A stretch of DNA of 33,687 nt from Candidatus Firestoneibacteriota bacterium (GTDB taxonomy: Bacteria > Oederibacteriota > D2-FULL-39-29 > CAIOVX01): positions 1 through 33,687 of the forward strand of contig CAITPB010000073.1 in assembly GCA_903894145.1 (NCBI GenBank), in the 5' to 3' direction. The notes beneath the pieces were generated by a model. That model saw only the letters and a list, made by a program, of their open reading frames with translations. It was not told the DNA's origin and did no database searches. Below are positions 19,640 to 28,903 of this stretch, in pieces. The translations under genes were made by a program, and so were the position numbers. How positions within the stretch are numbered: the first letter of the stretch is position 1; every line of letters begins with the position of its first letter.

Positions 19640-20997
19640 CTGTTCATCGTCCTCAATATCATATTGAAAATGTCCAGAGAAAATACGCCGATTATCATTA
19701 CCAGCACCACCGCCCACCCCGCGTACATCAGCGCCATCTGGGTCTTTAAAGGCACCGGCTTCCTTATTATGCCTTCAGCTATATAAATGAGAATCAGCCC
19801 GCCGTCAAGCACAGGAATAGGCAGAATTAGGTTTAACGCGCCTACTATAGTGCTAAGAAGCGCCGTGAGGAAAAGGAGCTGTGTCAAGCCCTTTTCAGCC
19901 GCGTCCCCGGCCATCTGAAACATCATGATAGGCCCTCCGACGGAATCCCTTACGGATTGCTTGCCTTTAGCCATCAGCCAGAGCGCCTTTACCTGAAGCA
20001 GGGTCAACGAGACCGGCTTGTCAATTGCCATGAGAAATGATTCTTTGACGCCATAGGCCTTTTTATAGAACATCAGCGGTTTTGCCGAGATGCCTATCAT
20101 AAACCTCTTGGATATAATATTGTCCTTTATGGGAGTTACCGTCCGGAACTGCTGCTTGCCGGCCCGGTCTACCAGAAACACTATATCTTTTCCCCCGCAG
20201 GAACCGACAACATCATAAATATCCGCGAACTGAGTTATTTTTTTGCTGTTTGCTTTGAGAATAAGATCGCCGTTCTTGATGCCTGCTTTATAGGCAGGCG
20301 TTCCGACGCTGACCTCAATAACCGCCGGCATGAACATTGCCAGCCCGAAAGGCTTATCATGGAAAAACTCGACTTTCAGGTCTTTTTGCTTCCCTGCCCG
20401 CTCTATAGTCGCGGTAAATATTTTCTTCTCGCCTATCTCATCGTAGAGTTTGTGCGTAAGCTCCGCCGGCTTGCCGTCAACAAGAACGATTTTGTCTCCT
20501 TTCATGAAACCGGCTTTTTCGGCTATAGAGCCTTTTTCCACCGAACCCACGACGGAAGGGCTGGTCCCGTACTGCACGCCGGTAACGAAGACGAAGAAGA
20601 ATATCACCACTCCGAGTACCAGGTTTATGAAAGACCCCGCGAAGGTAATAAATATTTTAGACCACCACGGCTGGCCCAGGAATTCGTATTTCTCAAAAGT
20701 ATCCTTGCGCCTGAGTTCGTTGTTTACCTCTTCTGCGGGTTCGTCGCCTGCCATCTTGACATAACCGCCCAGAGGAAACCAGGAGATCATATACTCCGTA
20801 TCGCCTTTCTTAAAACCGGCCAGTTTTCCGCCCCAGCCTAGAGAAAACTTAAGCACCCTGACGCCCATTATTTTCGCGGCTAAAAAATGCCCTGCTTCGT
20901 GGACGAAAACAACCACCCCAAAAGCGAAGAACGCGGCAATATAGGGCAGCGCGCCAGCGGCAAGAGCCAAAATATTCCCCGGTAAATTACCTGTCAT
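19636..20997 (-). CDS. rseP: Site-2 protease, RseP-like zinc metalloprotease with PDZ domains
   Basis: VVFVHEAGHFLAAKIMGVRVLKFSLGWGGKL; PDZ regions; NLILPIPVLDGGLIL. Confidence 0.95.
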   Translation of the reverse strand: MTGNLPGNILALAAGALPYIAAFFAFGVVVFVHEAGHFLAAKIMGVRVLKFSLGWGGKLAGFKKGDTEYMISWFPLGGYVKMAGDEPAEEVNNELRRKDTFEKYEFLGQPWWSKIFITFAGSFINLVLGVVIFFFVFVTGVQYGTSPSVVGSVEKGSIAEKAGFMKGDKIVLVDGKPAELTHKLYDEIGEKKIFTATIERAGKQKDLKVEFFHDKPFGLAMFMPAVIEVSVGTPAYKAGIKNGDLILKANSKKITQFADIYDVVGSCGGKDIVFLVDRAGKQQFRTVTPIKDNIISKRFMIGISAKPLMFYKKAYGVKESFLMAIDKPVSLTLLQVKALWLMAKGKQSVRDSVGGPIMMFQMAGDAAEKGLTQLLFLTALLSTIVGALNLILPIPVLDGGLILIYIAEGIIRKPVPLKTQMALMYAGWAVVLVMIIGVFSLDIFNMILRTMNR

Positions 20998-22153
20998 TTG
21001 CTATCTCCTTTTCAGCGGCTGACCTGGCCCAGTCGCCGGCAGAAAGTATCTCCGTCAGTTTTGGGTTCAAAATAGTCTTATGGGCAGCCATGACTTTCTT
21101 TATTATTCTCGGAATATCCATGAAACCGGCTGCTTTAGAAAGAAACGCGTTAACGGCCGTCTCAGCTGAGGCCGCAAGCACCGCCGGCATTGTACCTCCC
21201 TTCACAAGCGCCGAGTAGGCGAAAGCCAGGCACTCAAACCTCGCGGTATCCGGCTTCGCAAAAGTAAGAGGCCCGCAGGATGAGAGATTCAGCCTTGGAA
21301 GATTATTGTTTATTCTCTCGGGCCAGCTCAAGGCATACTGTATCGGAAGCTTCATATCCGTGACACCGAGCTGAGCCATCACCGAACCGTCCGAGAACTC
21401 AACCAGAGAGTGCACAATGGATTGGGGGTGCACCAGCACGTCAATTCTCTCGGGAAGCATATTGAAAAGATGATGCGCCTCTATTACCTCAAACCCTTTG
21501 TTCATTAGCGTCGCTGAGTCCACCGTTACTTTACTTCCCATATCCCAGGTAGGATGCGCGAGCGCGTCCTCAACCGTCACTTTTTCAAGTTCCTTTTTTG
21601 AAAGATCCCTGAAAGGCCCGCCTGAAGCCGTGAGTATCAACCTCCTCACGCTTGCCCGTGATTCGCCGTTCAGGCACTGAAATATTGCCGAGTGTTCGCT
21701 GTCAACCGGGAGTATATTCACTCCCTTTGCGCGCGCGAGTTTCATAATATAATCGCCGGCAAAAACTATAGATTCTTTGTTTGCCAGCGCCACATGTTTT
21801 CCGCGTTTTATTGATTCAAGCACCGGGACAAGCCCTGCGGAACCCACAACCGCGACAAGCACAAGTTCGGCCCCTGTCTCGCGGACAAGTTTTATCATTC
21901 CTGCCGTTCCCGCGTATACCTTCGGCGTGTACCTGCCGCCAAAGGAGGACGCGAGGCCCGCTGCTTTTCCTTCGTCTTTAACGCAAAGGAGCGACGGTTT
22001 GAATTTCAAGGCCTGCTCTTTCAAGAGCGCGGCGTTCCCCCAGGCGGAAAGAGCTACCACCTCAAAGCGAGCGGGAAACGCGGCAACCACCTTCAGGGCG
22101 TTAACGCCGATGGAACCGGTTGAGCCCAGTATTGCTATCTTTTTTCTTGTCAT
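20987..22153 (-). CDS. dxr: 1-deoxy-D-xylulose 5-phosphate reductoisomerase
   Basis: KKIAILGSTGSIGVNALKVV, ALANKESIVFAGD, LPVDSEHSAIFQCL, LTASGGPFRDL. Confidence 0.97.
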   Translation of the reverse strand: MTRKKIAILGSTGSIGVNALKVVAAFPARFEVVALSAWGNAALLKEQALKFKPSLLCVKDEGKAAGLASSFGGRYTPKVYAGTAGMIKLVRETGAELVLVAVVGSAGLVPVLESIKRGKHVALANKESIVFAGDYIMKLARAKGVNILPVDSEHSAIFQCLNGESRASVRRLILTASGGPFRDLSKKELEKVTVEDALAHPTWDMGSKVTVDSATLMNKGFEVIEAHHLFNMLPERIDVLVHPQSIVHSLVEFSDGSVMAQLGVTDMKLPIQYALSWPERINNNLPRLNLSSCGPLTFAKPDTARFECLAFAYSALVKGGTMPAVLAASAETAVNAFLSKAAGFMDIPRIIKKVMAAHKTILNPKLTEILSAGDWARSAAEKEIANDR

Positions 22154-22971
22154 AGGAAATATTTCATGAGCAGAATGAAAACCGGCGCCGCCAGCAGGAA
22201 CGAATCCAGCTTGTCAAGCAGCCCGCCGTGCCCCGGAATTATATTTGAAGAATCCTTGACGCCCGAAAACCTCTTGATAAGCGACTCCGTTAAATCTCCC
22301 GCCTGCGCGCTAAGGCCGAGTATCACGGCAAAGAGCACAACCCGAACCGTGTCAATCCCGATGTAACTGTTGCCTGTCGCCAGCTTTAGAATAAGGGCCG
22401 CCCCGGCAACCACGGCCAACCCGCCCAAGAGGCCTTCGATTGATTTTTTTGGACTGACCGGCTTAAGCAGTTTATGCTTTCCGATTGCCGTGCCTATGAA
22501 GTAAGCGGCGCTGTCATAGATCCAGACTACGCCGAAGAGGAAAAGCGCGTAGAAAGGGCCAAAGTGTATTACCTGAAGAAGTTGAACGCCAAGCACTATG
22601 ATGTAAAAACCGCCCAGCACCGTGAAAGCCATCGAGAGCATCCCGTTCTTGATATCCTTGTTGAATATCGGCGGGACCAGCACCAGCGCGGCGTAAAGTA
22701 TCATAAGGGCGAACACCTTTATGAGATCAAATGCGGTGTCAGACGGAGTCATATTCATAAGTTCGTACAGGCATATGGCAAGGAAGAGAAGATTGGCCCA
22801 GAGCATGGTCTCGATTCCGGCCTTTTTCAGCATGCGATGGTATTCTATCAGCGCCCCCGCGAGCGCGCCTATTATTATGATGTCATAAACCAAGGGGCTC
22901 TTAAATACAGAGAATAAAAAAACGGGAAGGAATACAAGAAATACCGCTATACGGATAAACCTTTCCATCAT
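22150..22971 (-). CDS. cdsA: Phosphatidate cytidylyltransferase
   Basis: Multiple TM segments and signature SPKKSIEGLLGG...LSAQAGDLTESLIKRFSGVKDSSNIIPGHGGLLDKLDS. Confidence 0.95.
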   Translation of the reverse strand: MMERFIRIAVFLVFLPVFLFSVFKSPLVYDIIIIGALAGALIEYHRMLKKAGIETMLWANLLFLAICLYELMNMTPSDTAFDLIKVFALMILYAALVLVPPIFNKDIKNGMLSMAFTVLGGFYIIVLGVQLLQVIHFGPFYALFLFGVVWIYDSAAYFIGTAIGKHKLLKPVSPKKSIEGLLGGLAVVAGAALILKLATGNSYIGIDTVRVVLFAVILGLSAQAGDLTESLIKRFSGVKDSSNIIPGHGGLLDKLDSFLLAAPVFILLMKYFL

Positions 22972-23654
22972 ATCCCCCCGAAACGCCGTTCGCGTTTCCT
23001 GTATGCTTCAAGCGCCTCGTGAAGGCTTGCCGCCGTGAAATCCGGCCAGAGCGTCTGCGTGACATAAAACTCGGAATAGGCTATCTGCCATAGCAGAAAG
23101 TTTGAGACTCTCATCTCTCCGCTGGTCCGGATGAGAAGGTCAGGGTCGGGCATGCCCCCGGTGTAAAGATAATCGGAGAGCAGGTCTTCATTTACGGCTT
23201 GCGCTGCGTTCTCGGGCGTCATTCCGGCGCCTGACGAGAGCACATCAGAAACAATCCGCCGTACAGCATCCACAATTTCTATCCTGCCTCCGTAATTCAA
23301 AGCTAGACTGAGCACCATTCCTTTATTGCCGGAGGTCTCCTTCATAGCCTTCACCAGCTCTTTTTGCACAAAAGCCGGTAATTCCTTATACCGGCCTATC
23401 ACATTGAACCTGATATTATTCTTCATCATGGTTCTTTTTTCTTTGAGCAGGAATATCTTTAGCAGCCGCATAAGGAAGCCGACTTCTTTCTCCGGCCTGG
23501 ACCAGTTCTCCGAAGAAAAAGCGTAAAGAGTAAGGTACTTTACACCTATGCGCCTGCATTCGGTAACTACATCTTTAACTACATTTACGCCGCGCCTGTG
23601 ACCTTCGATCCGGGGCAAACCGCGGTTCACGGCCCAACGGCCGTTGCCGTCCAT
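22968..23654 (-). CDS. uppS: Isoprenyl transferase / undecaprenyl diphosphate synthase (conserved N-terminus extends upstream of the ATG)
   Basis: MDGNGRWAVNRGLPRIEGHRRGVNVVKDVV, TLYAFSSENWSRPEKEV, DLLIRTSGEMRVSNFLLWQIAYSEFYV; upstream in-frame codons encode IKLKIPAHIAII. Confidence 0.95.
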   Translation of the reverse strand: MDGNGRWAVNRGLPRIEGHRRGVNVVKDVVTECRRIGVKYLTLYAFSSENWSRPEKEVGFLMRLLKIFLLKEKRTMMKNNIRFNVIGRYKELPAFVQKELVKAMKETSGNKGMVLSLALNYGGRIEIVDAVRRIVSDVLSSGAGMTPENAAQAVNEDLLSDYLYTGGMPDPDLLIRTSGEMRVSNFLLWQIAYSEFYVTQTLWPDFTAASLHEALEAYRKRERRFGGI

Positions 23655-23703
23655 TATTATCGCTATGTGGGCCGGTATCTTAAGTTTAATCTTCGGGCCT
23701 GCC

Positions 23704-24255
23704 TTAGACTTCCATTATTTCCTTTTCCTTGTTAACAAGGAACTTATCTACATCAGCAATAAACCTGTCGAGCATCTTCTGCACGGCGTCCTTGTTCCTC
23801 TTGCTGTCATCCTCGGACATCTCAGCCGCCTTCTTTGCCTTGTCCAGCTCGTCATTGGCGTCGCGCCTGATGTTTCTAAGCGACACCTTGCCTTCCTCGC
23901 CGAGTTTTCTGGCGTACTTGGAAAGTTCTTTCCTTCTCTCTTCCGTAAGGGAGGGCACATTTATGCGGATGAGCTTTCCGTCGTTCACCGGGGTCAGCCC
24001 CAGGTCGGATTTCATAATGGCTTTTTCTATATTTTGAAGAGCAGAAGGGTCAAACGCTTTTATCTCTATAGTCCTGGCCTGTACCGACACATTTGCGACC
24101 TGCTTGAGAGGCACATCCGCCCCGAAATATTCCACTTTTATGCTGTCAAATATGGCGGTTGACGCGCGACCGGTACGAATGGTCGCAAGCTCTACACTGA
24201 CATGCTCTGCGGCTTTTTTCATTTTATCTTCTGTCACTTTGATGTTGAAAGGCAT
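23704..24255 (-). CDS. frr: Ribosome recycling factor
   Basis: KMKKAAEHVSVELATIRTGRASTAIFD, INVPSLTEERRKELSKYARKLGEEGKVSLRNIRRDAND. Confidence 0.97.
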   Translation of the reverse strand: MPFNIKVTEDKMKKAAEHVSVELATIRTGRASTAIFDSIKVEYFGADVPLKQVANVSVQARTIEIKAFDPSALQNIEKAIMKSDLGLTPVNDGKLIRINVPSLTEERRKELSKYARKLGEEGKVSLRNIRRDANDELDKAKKAAEMSEDDSKRNKDAVQKMLDRFIADVDKFLVNKEKEIMEV

Positions 24256-24285
24256 ATTGTCCCTCCTTAATACAATTGACTCGTT

Positions 24286-24996
24286 TTAAGAAACGATTGT
24301 TCCTATCTTTTCGCCGGAGATTGCCCTGGAGAAACTGCCCGATGCTCCGGAATCGAATACTATGATGGGGATGTTATTTTCCATGCAGAGGGTCACGGCA
24401 GTTGCATCCATGACCTTAAGTTTATTATTGATGACTTCCATGTAGCTTATTTCGTTAAACTTCTTCGCGGCTTTGTCTTTCTTGGGGTCTGATGTGAAGA
24501 TACCGTCAACTTTGGTGGCTTTAAGCAGGACATCTGCTCCGATTTCAATTGCCCTCAGGGCCGCCGCGGTGTCCGTCGTAAAGTAAGGATTTCCTGTACC
24601 TGCCGCGAAAATAACCAGCCGGCCCTTTTCCATGTGCCTTATCGCCCTTCTTCTGATGTAGGGTTCGGCTACTTTCTCTATCTCCAGGGCGGTAAGCACC
24701 CGGGTAAAGACGCCCTGCTTCTCCAGCGCGTCCTGGAGAGCGAGCGCGTTAATTACCGTAGCCAGCATGCCCATGTAGTCGGCCGAGACCCTGTCCATGC
24801 TCTTTGCGTAGGACCCGCGGAATATATTTCCTCCGCCGATCACAACCGCAAGCTCTATATGCATCTGCTCTTTGGTTCTTTTTATTTCTGTCGCAAGCTC
24901 TTTGAGTATGGTCGGGTTCAGTCCCTGCTGGGCCTCGCCCGACAGCGCTTCACCGCTTATTTTCAGGAGCACTCTCTTATATTTTGCCTTGCGCAT
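24286..24996 (-). CDS. pyrH: UMP kinase
   Basis: [62 protein letters not shown]. Confidence 0.97.
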   Translation of the reverse strand: MRKAKYKRVLLKISGEALSGEAQQGLNPTILKELATEIKRTKEQMHIELAVVIGGGNIFRGSYAKSMDRVSADYMGMLATVINALALQDALEKQGVFTRVLTALEIEKVAEPYIRRRAIRHMEKGRLVIFAAGTGNPYFTTDTAAALRAIEIGADVLLKATKVDGIFTSDPKKDKAAKKFNEISYMEVINNKLKVMDATAVTLCMENNIPIIVFDSGASGSFSRAISGEKIGTIVS

Positions 24997-25035
24997 CCTA
25001 CCCTCCGGAGACCTGGCGTTTTAGCTCTCGGATAC

Positions 25036-25061
25036 AAAAACCGCGGGCTTTTGGCCCGCGG
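25036..25061 (-). terminator. Intrinsic terminator between tsf and pyrH
   Basis: Minus strand CCGCGGGC-CAAAA-GCCCGCGG followed by TTTTT. Confidence 0.88.
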
Positions 25062-25067
25062 CTCTGA

Positions 25068-25661
25068 TTATTTCTCTCCGACCTTGAACCTGGAGAATCT
25101 CTTGATCACGATATTCTCCCCGGTCTTGGCTATTTTAGCCGTGACCAGATCTTTTATGCACTGCTTGTCATCCTTTATGAAAGCCTGTTCGACAAGGCAA
25201 ACATCTTTGTAGAATTTCTCTACCTTACCGTCAACAATCTTCTCGGCAATCTTTTCCGGCTTGCCTGATTTGATGGCCTCTTCTTTGAAGATAGACCTTT
25301 CTTTCTCAAGCACTTCCGGAGCGATATCTTCGCGTTTCACATACAACGGATTCATCGCGCAAATCTGCATCGCGATATCCTTGCAGAGTTCCTTAAAATC
25401 TTCGGTCCTGGCAACAAAATCCGTCTCGCAGTTTACTTCAACCATCGCGCCGACCGTGCCTTCCATATGGATATAGGAGTAAACCAGACCTGAAGCCGCG
25501 CTTCTGACAGCCTTCTTCTGCGCGGTCGCGAGCCCTTTCTTTCTTAAGAATTCAACGGCTTTTTCAAGATCGCCCTTTGAATCATCAAGCGCCTCTTTGC
25601 AGGCCAGCATGCCCGCGCCGGTTTTTTCCCTGAGTTCCTGGATCTCTTTCGTGCTTACCAT
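25068..25661 (-). CDS. tsf: Elongation factor Ts
   Basis: IQELREKTGAGMLACKEALDDSKGDLEKAVEFLRKKGLATAQKKAVRSAASG, VEVNCETDFVARTE. Confidence 0.97.
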   Translation of the reverse strand: MVSTKEIQELREKTGAGMLACKEALDDSKGDLEKAVEFLRKKGLATAQKKAVRSAASGLVYSYIHMEGTVGAMVEVNCETDFVARTEDFKELCKDIAMQICAMNPLYVKREDIAPEVLEKERSIFKEEAIKSGKPEKIAEKIVDGKVEKFYKDVCLVEQAFIKDDKQCIKDLVTAKIAKTGENIVIKRFSRFKVGEK

Positions 25662-26506
25662 TATTCTACGCCTCCCTTGCCCGGTTTCTTTTTAAGGCTA
25701 GTCTTATCCTCTTGGAATTTTTCTATTACAGTTTCCATCTCTTCATCTATGTCGGCGGGAATTTCTTTTGCTTCCGCAGCCGCGTCTGCCGCGGCTTTCT
25801 CGGCCAGAAGCGCTTCTTCGGCCACGCCTCTCTTGCCTTCAAGTACAGATTCGGAGATGAGGTAGGTTACAAGTTTGATAGCGCGTATGGCGTCATCGTT
25901 GCCCGGAATAACATAGTCAACTTCATCCGGATCGGAATTGGTGTCTGCGATGCCGATTACGGGTATCTCAAGCCTCTTCGACTCAAGGATTGCCGTGTGT
26001 TCTTTCTTGGTGTCGACCACATAGACCGCTGCAGGCAGCCTGTCCATGTTGCGTATACCGCCGAGCACCTTGGAAAGTTTCGCCATCTCTTTCTCAAAAC
26101 CAAGCACTTCTTTTTTGGTGAATTTGGAGAAAGTGTCGTTCGCCTTCATCTTTTCAAGATCTTCAAGCCTCTTGATGCTCTTCTTGATGGTTTTGAAATT
26201 TGTGAGCATTCCGCCGAGCCACCTGTAAGAGACATAGAACATCCCCGCTCTCTTGGCTTCCTCGGTGATTATCTCCTGGGCCTGGCTCTTAGTGCCGACG
26301 AAAAGGACATAGCCTCCCTTTGCCGCGGCGTCCTTAACGAAATCGCAGGCTTCCTTGAGCTTCTTCACGGTCTTCTGGAGGTCGATAATATAAATACCGT
26401 TCCTCTTACCGTAAATGAATTTTGCCATTTTGGGATTCCAGCGTTTGGTCTGGTGTCCGAAGTGAACACCAGCTTCGAGCAATTGCTTGATTGAAATGAC
26501 CGGCAT
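25661..26506 (-). CDS. rpsB: 30S ribosomal protein S2 (start trimmed to ATG 26506)
   Basis: [46 protein letters not shown] with [36 protein letters not shown]. Confidence 0.97.
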   Translation of the reverse strand: MPVISIKQLLEAGVHFGHQTKRWNPKMAKFIYGKRNGIYIIDLQKTVKKLKEACDFVKDAAAKGGYVLFVGTKSQAQEIITEEAKRAGMFYVSYRWLGGMLTNFKTIKKSIKRLEDLEKMKANDTFSKFTKKEVLGFEKEMAKLSKVLGGIRNMDRLPAAVYVVDTKKEHTAILESKRLEIPVIGIADTNSDPDEVDYVIPGNDDAIRAIKLVTYLISESVLEGKRGVAEEALLAEKAAADAAAEAKEIPADIDEEMETVIEKFQEDKTSLKKKPGKGGVE

Positions 26507-26656
26507 ACAAAAAACCTCCTTAAGGTTTTTACCTCCGCTCATTCGGCCCGCATTCCCGGGCGCCGGTTGGCTCCGCGGGACCTGTGCGTGCATTTATGAA
26601 GAGCGTGTGAATTCCCGGTCGAATTACCGGGTCTGCGCCTTGGCGGCGCGATAGTA
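26507..26656 (-). promoter_or_regulatory. Structured rpsB 5' leader (candidate ribosomal protein leader)
   Basis: Minus strand hairpins GCGCC-GCCAA-GGCGC, CCCGGT-AATTCG-ACCGGG, GCCCG-GGAATG-CGGGC and AAAAACCT-TAAGG-AGGTTTTT next to the ATG. Confidence 0.55.
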
Positions 26657-26661
26657 TATAA

Positions 26662-26690
26662 ATAATATAGGAATTAAAGGCAAATTTCAA
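26662..26690 (-). promoter_or_regulatory. Promoter of the rpsB operon (TTGAAA-17-TATTAT)
   Basis: Minus strand -35 TTGAAA 26685-26690, 17-bp spacer, -10 TATTAT 26662-26667. Confidence 0.8.
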
Positions 26691-26747
26691 GATATTTGTG
26701 CGGGATAAACGAAAAAGCCCTGCTTTCTCGTGCGTTTTTAACCTTTT

Positions 26748-27965
26748 TCAGGATTTTTTCCACTTTTTGAACTCTTGAATGATGCGGTTGACCAGTTTAA
26801 AAGTCTCGTATTGCATAAGTTGTGATGTATCCGCTTCATAGCCGCCGTTCACAAAAGCGTTTGCGTGCGGCATATAGCTCAGGTAACCGGTTGAATTATA
26901 TAGAATGTATGTTTTTTTAAATGGCGAATTCCATTTTATCTCAAGTCCTGGCTCCGCCAGCAGCTCTCCCGGAACGCCTGCAAAGCAAACATCTCCAATC
27001 CGGAGGAAGACAACTTCCGCGGTCTCAGTCTTCTTTTTCTCAAAAAGCGGCATGATATGTTTTTTATTCCCCGCGTTAATGGCCATGGGGACTTTTATGG
27101 ACCTGGTTTCCACTTCGGGGCTTTTTATCCTGCAGCCCGCTGCCTTCAGCACCCGCGAAAAGCTGCCTGAAACTTTCAAACCCAGTCGCCGTCCGAGGCT
27201 CTCCATCTTTTTGAAACCGCCTTCACAATCATACGGATGCAGGTCCCCGCAAGCGCCGGTGGTAAAAACGCAAAAGCCGCCGAGTTTTCGTTCCACGGTT
27301 CTTCTTAACGCTCCGGGATAATCAGAGGTGATTTTTAGCGACTTGCCTCCGCGCCTCTGGGACGCGAGCGGATGAGCGGAGTAATTAACTATATTGGCTA
27401 AGTCCTTTTTCGTCCTTCTGCTGACGAAAAACAGCATTCCAAGTTCAGGGTCGGTCACGCCGTCGGCAACGGGTTTTAAATGTTTTTCTTCAGGCAGATA
27501 AGCAAACCTGCTGCCGGCAAGTAAAACCCTCCTGTTAATATTCTCATAAGCATTTACCGAATGACGGTAGACGTCCACGGGTTCCATCCCTAAAAAAACT
27601 CCTTCTAAGGCTTCGAGCGTCCTTTCAATAAGCCATTCAGAGTACTTTTCATCTCTTAAAGATTCTTTAGACGCCGAGCGCGAGTGCGGTCCGGAATGAG
27701 TATGCGTGCAGGCAACAATAATACTTCCGGATTTTATCCCCGTCTTCGCAGCGGCCCGTTTCCGAAGCTCAAGAATGAGAGGCCTGTCCATTCCGATAAG
27801 GTCATAACTGAGCAGCAGGGCTTTCCTTCTTCCGTCATTAAAGGCTAGGCCTGAAAGCAGCAGGTCATCATACACTCCGTTAGAAACATTGTCCGGCCCG
27901 TATCCCCCGAGCAGGGCGCCGACCACCGGCGTTATTTTGTTCCTGAAAGTTTTTATTCTCAGCAT
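26748..27965 (-). CDS. Neutral/alkaline ceramidase N-terminal-domain family hydrolase
   Basis: ACTHTHSGPHS zinc motif, NYSAHPLA, FTTGACGDLHPYD, FAGVPGELLAEPGLEI resemble the neutral ceramidase superfamily. Confidence 0.8.
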   Translation of the reverse strand: MLRIKTFRNKITPVVGALLGGYGPDNVSNGVYDDLLLSGLAFNDGRRKALLLSYDLIGMDRPLILELRKRAAAKTGIKSGSIIVACTHTHSGPHSRSASKESLRDEKYSEWLIERTLEALEGVFLGMEPVDVYRHSVNAYENINRRVLLAGSRFAYLPEEKHLKPVADGVTDPELGMLFFVSRRTKKDLANIVNYSAHPLASQRRGGKSLKITSDYPGALRRTVERKLGGFCVFTTGACGDLHPYDCEGGFKKMESLGRRLGLKVSGSFSRVLKAAGCRIKSPEVETRSIKVPMAINAGNKKHIMPLFEKKKTETAEVVFLRIGDVCFAGVPGELLAEPGLEIKWNSPFKKTYILYNSTGYLSYMPHANAFVNGGYEADTSQLMQYETFKLVNRIIQEFKKWKKS

Positions 27966-28903
27966 GTTTTCTTCCTTTTTACGGCGGAGGCCCCGGCTCT
28001 CGCGATATCGACATCTTTTAATCCATACTTTGAGAGCAGTTCTTCAGGCTCGCCTGACTCTCCGAAAGAATCGTTAACCGCGACAAATTCCACCGGAACA
28101 GGGAATGAAGCTAAAAGAGCTTCCGCGACAGCCGATCCCAGCCCGCCGTTTCTCTGGTGCTCCTCGGCAGTAACTATACATCCGCACTTTTTTGCCGCGT
28201 CCACAACAGCTTGCTTATCCAGCGGTTTTATCGTAGCCATATTGATTACCGCCGCATCCACTCCCGCCTTTTCAAGCAATACAGCCGCACGCAGCGCTTC
28301 CGGAACCATTATTCCGCAGGCAATTATCGCAAGGTCTTTTCCTTCTCGAAGAGTCACTGCTTTCCCGATGGCGAAAGGGGTTTCTTCTTTTGTTATGACT
28401 TCCGAGGCCGTTCTTGCCGTCCTGATATAAACCGGGCCTATGTATTCCGCGGCAGCCCGGACAGCCTTCTTCACCTCAAGCGCGTCTGCCGGGCAGATGA
28501 CCGTCATGTTCGGGAGCGCTCTCATAATTGCAATATCTTCGAGGCACTGAGCCGTTGCCCCGTCCGAACCCGCGGAGATACCTGCATGCGAACCCACAAG
28601 TTTTACGTTGGCCTTGTTGTAGCAAACAGTTATCCGTATCTGATCATACGCGCGGTTCGTCAGGAAGACAGCGAAAGAACAGGCAAAAGGAATAAAACCT
28701 TCCCTGCTCATTCCCGCGGCGGTTCCAATCATATCCTGCTCGGAGATGCCGAGGTTGAAAAATCTGAGAGGAAATTCCTTTTTGAATCCGGCAGCCTTAG
28801 TAGAATCCTCCAGGTCTCCCGAAAGGACCACTACACGGCTTTCTCTTTTCCCGAGCTCAGCCAGTTCTTCTCCGAATCCGTCCCGGATGGCTTTTAATTC
28901 CAT
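27959..28903 (-). CDS. Transketolase C-terminal subunit (split transketolase)
   Basis: LSGDLEDSTKAAGFKKEFPLRFFNLGISEQDMIGTAAGMSREGFIPFACSFAVFLTNRAYDQIR; VTAEEHQRNGGLGSAVAEAL. Confidence 0.93.
   Translation of the reverse strand: MELKAIRDGFGEELAELGKRESRVVVLSGDLEDSTKAAGFKKEFPLRFFNLGISEQDMIGTAAGMSREGFIPFACSFAVFLTNRAYDQIRITVCYNKANVKLVGSHAGISAGSDGATAQCLEDIAIMRALPNMTVICPADALEVKKAVRAAAEYIGPVYIRTARTASEVITKEETPFAIGKAVTLREGKDLAIIACGIMVPEALRAAVLLEKAGVDAAVINMATIKPLDKQAVVDAAKKCGCIVTAEEHQRNGGLGSAVAEALLASFPVPVEFVAVNDSFGESGEPEELLSKYGLKDVDIARAGASAVKRKKTC

Noticed and set aside
25005-25040. TATCCGAGAGCT near pyrH as a possible PyrR-binding attenuation site
   Set aside because: Only partial resemblance to the PyrR-binding consensus as remembered, and located after the terminator instead of before it.
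26700-26748. Terminator after the ceramidase-family gene
   Set aside because: T-rich tracts are present but no convincing GC-rich stem precedes them.
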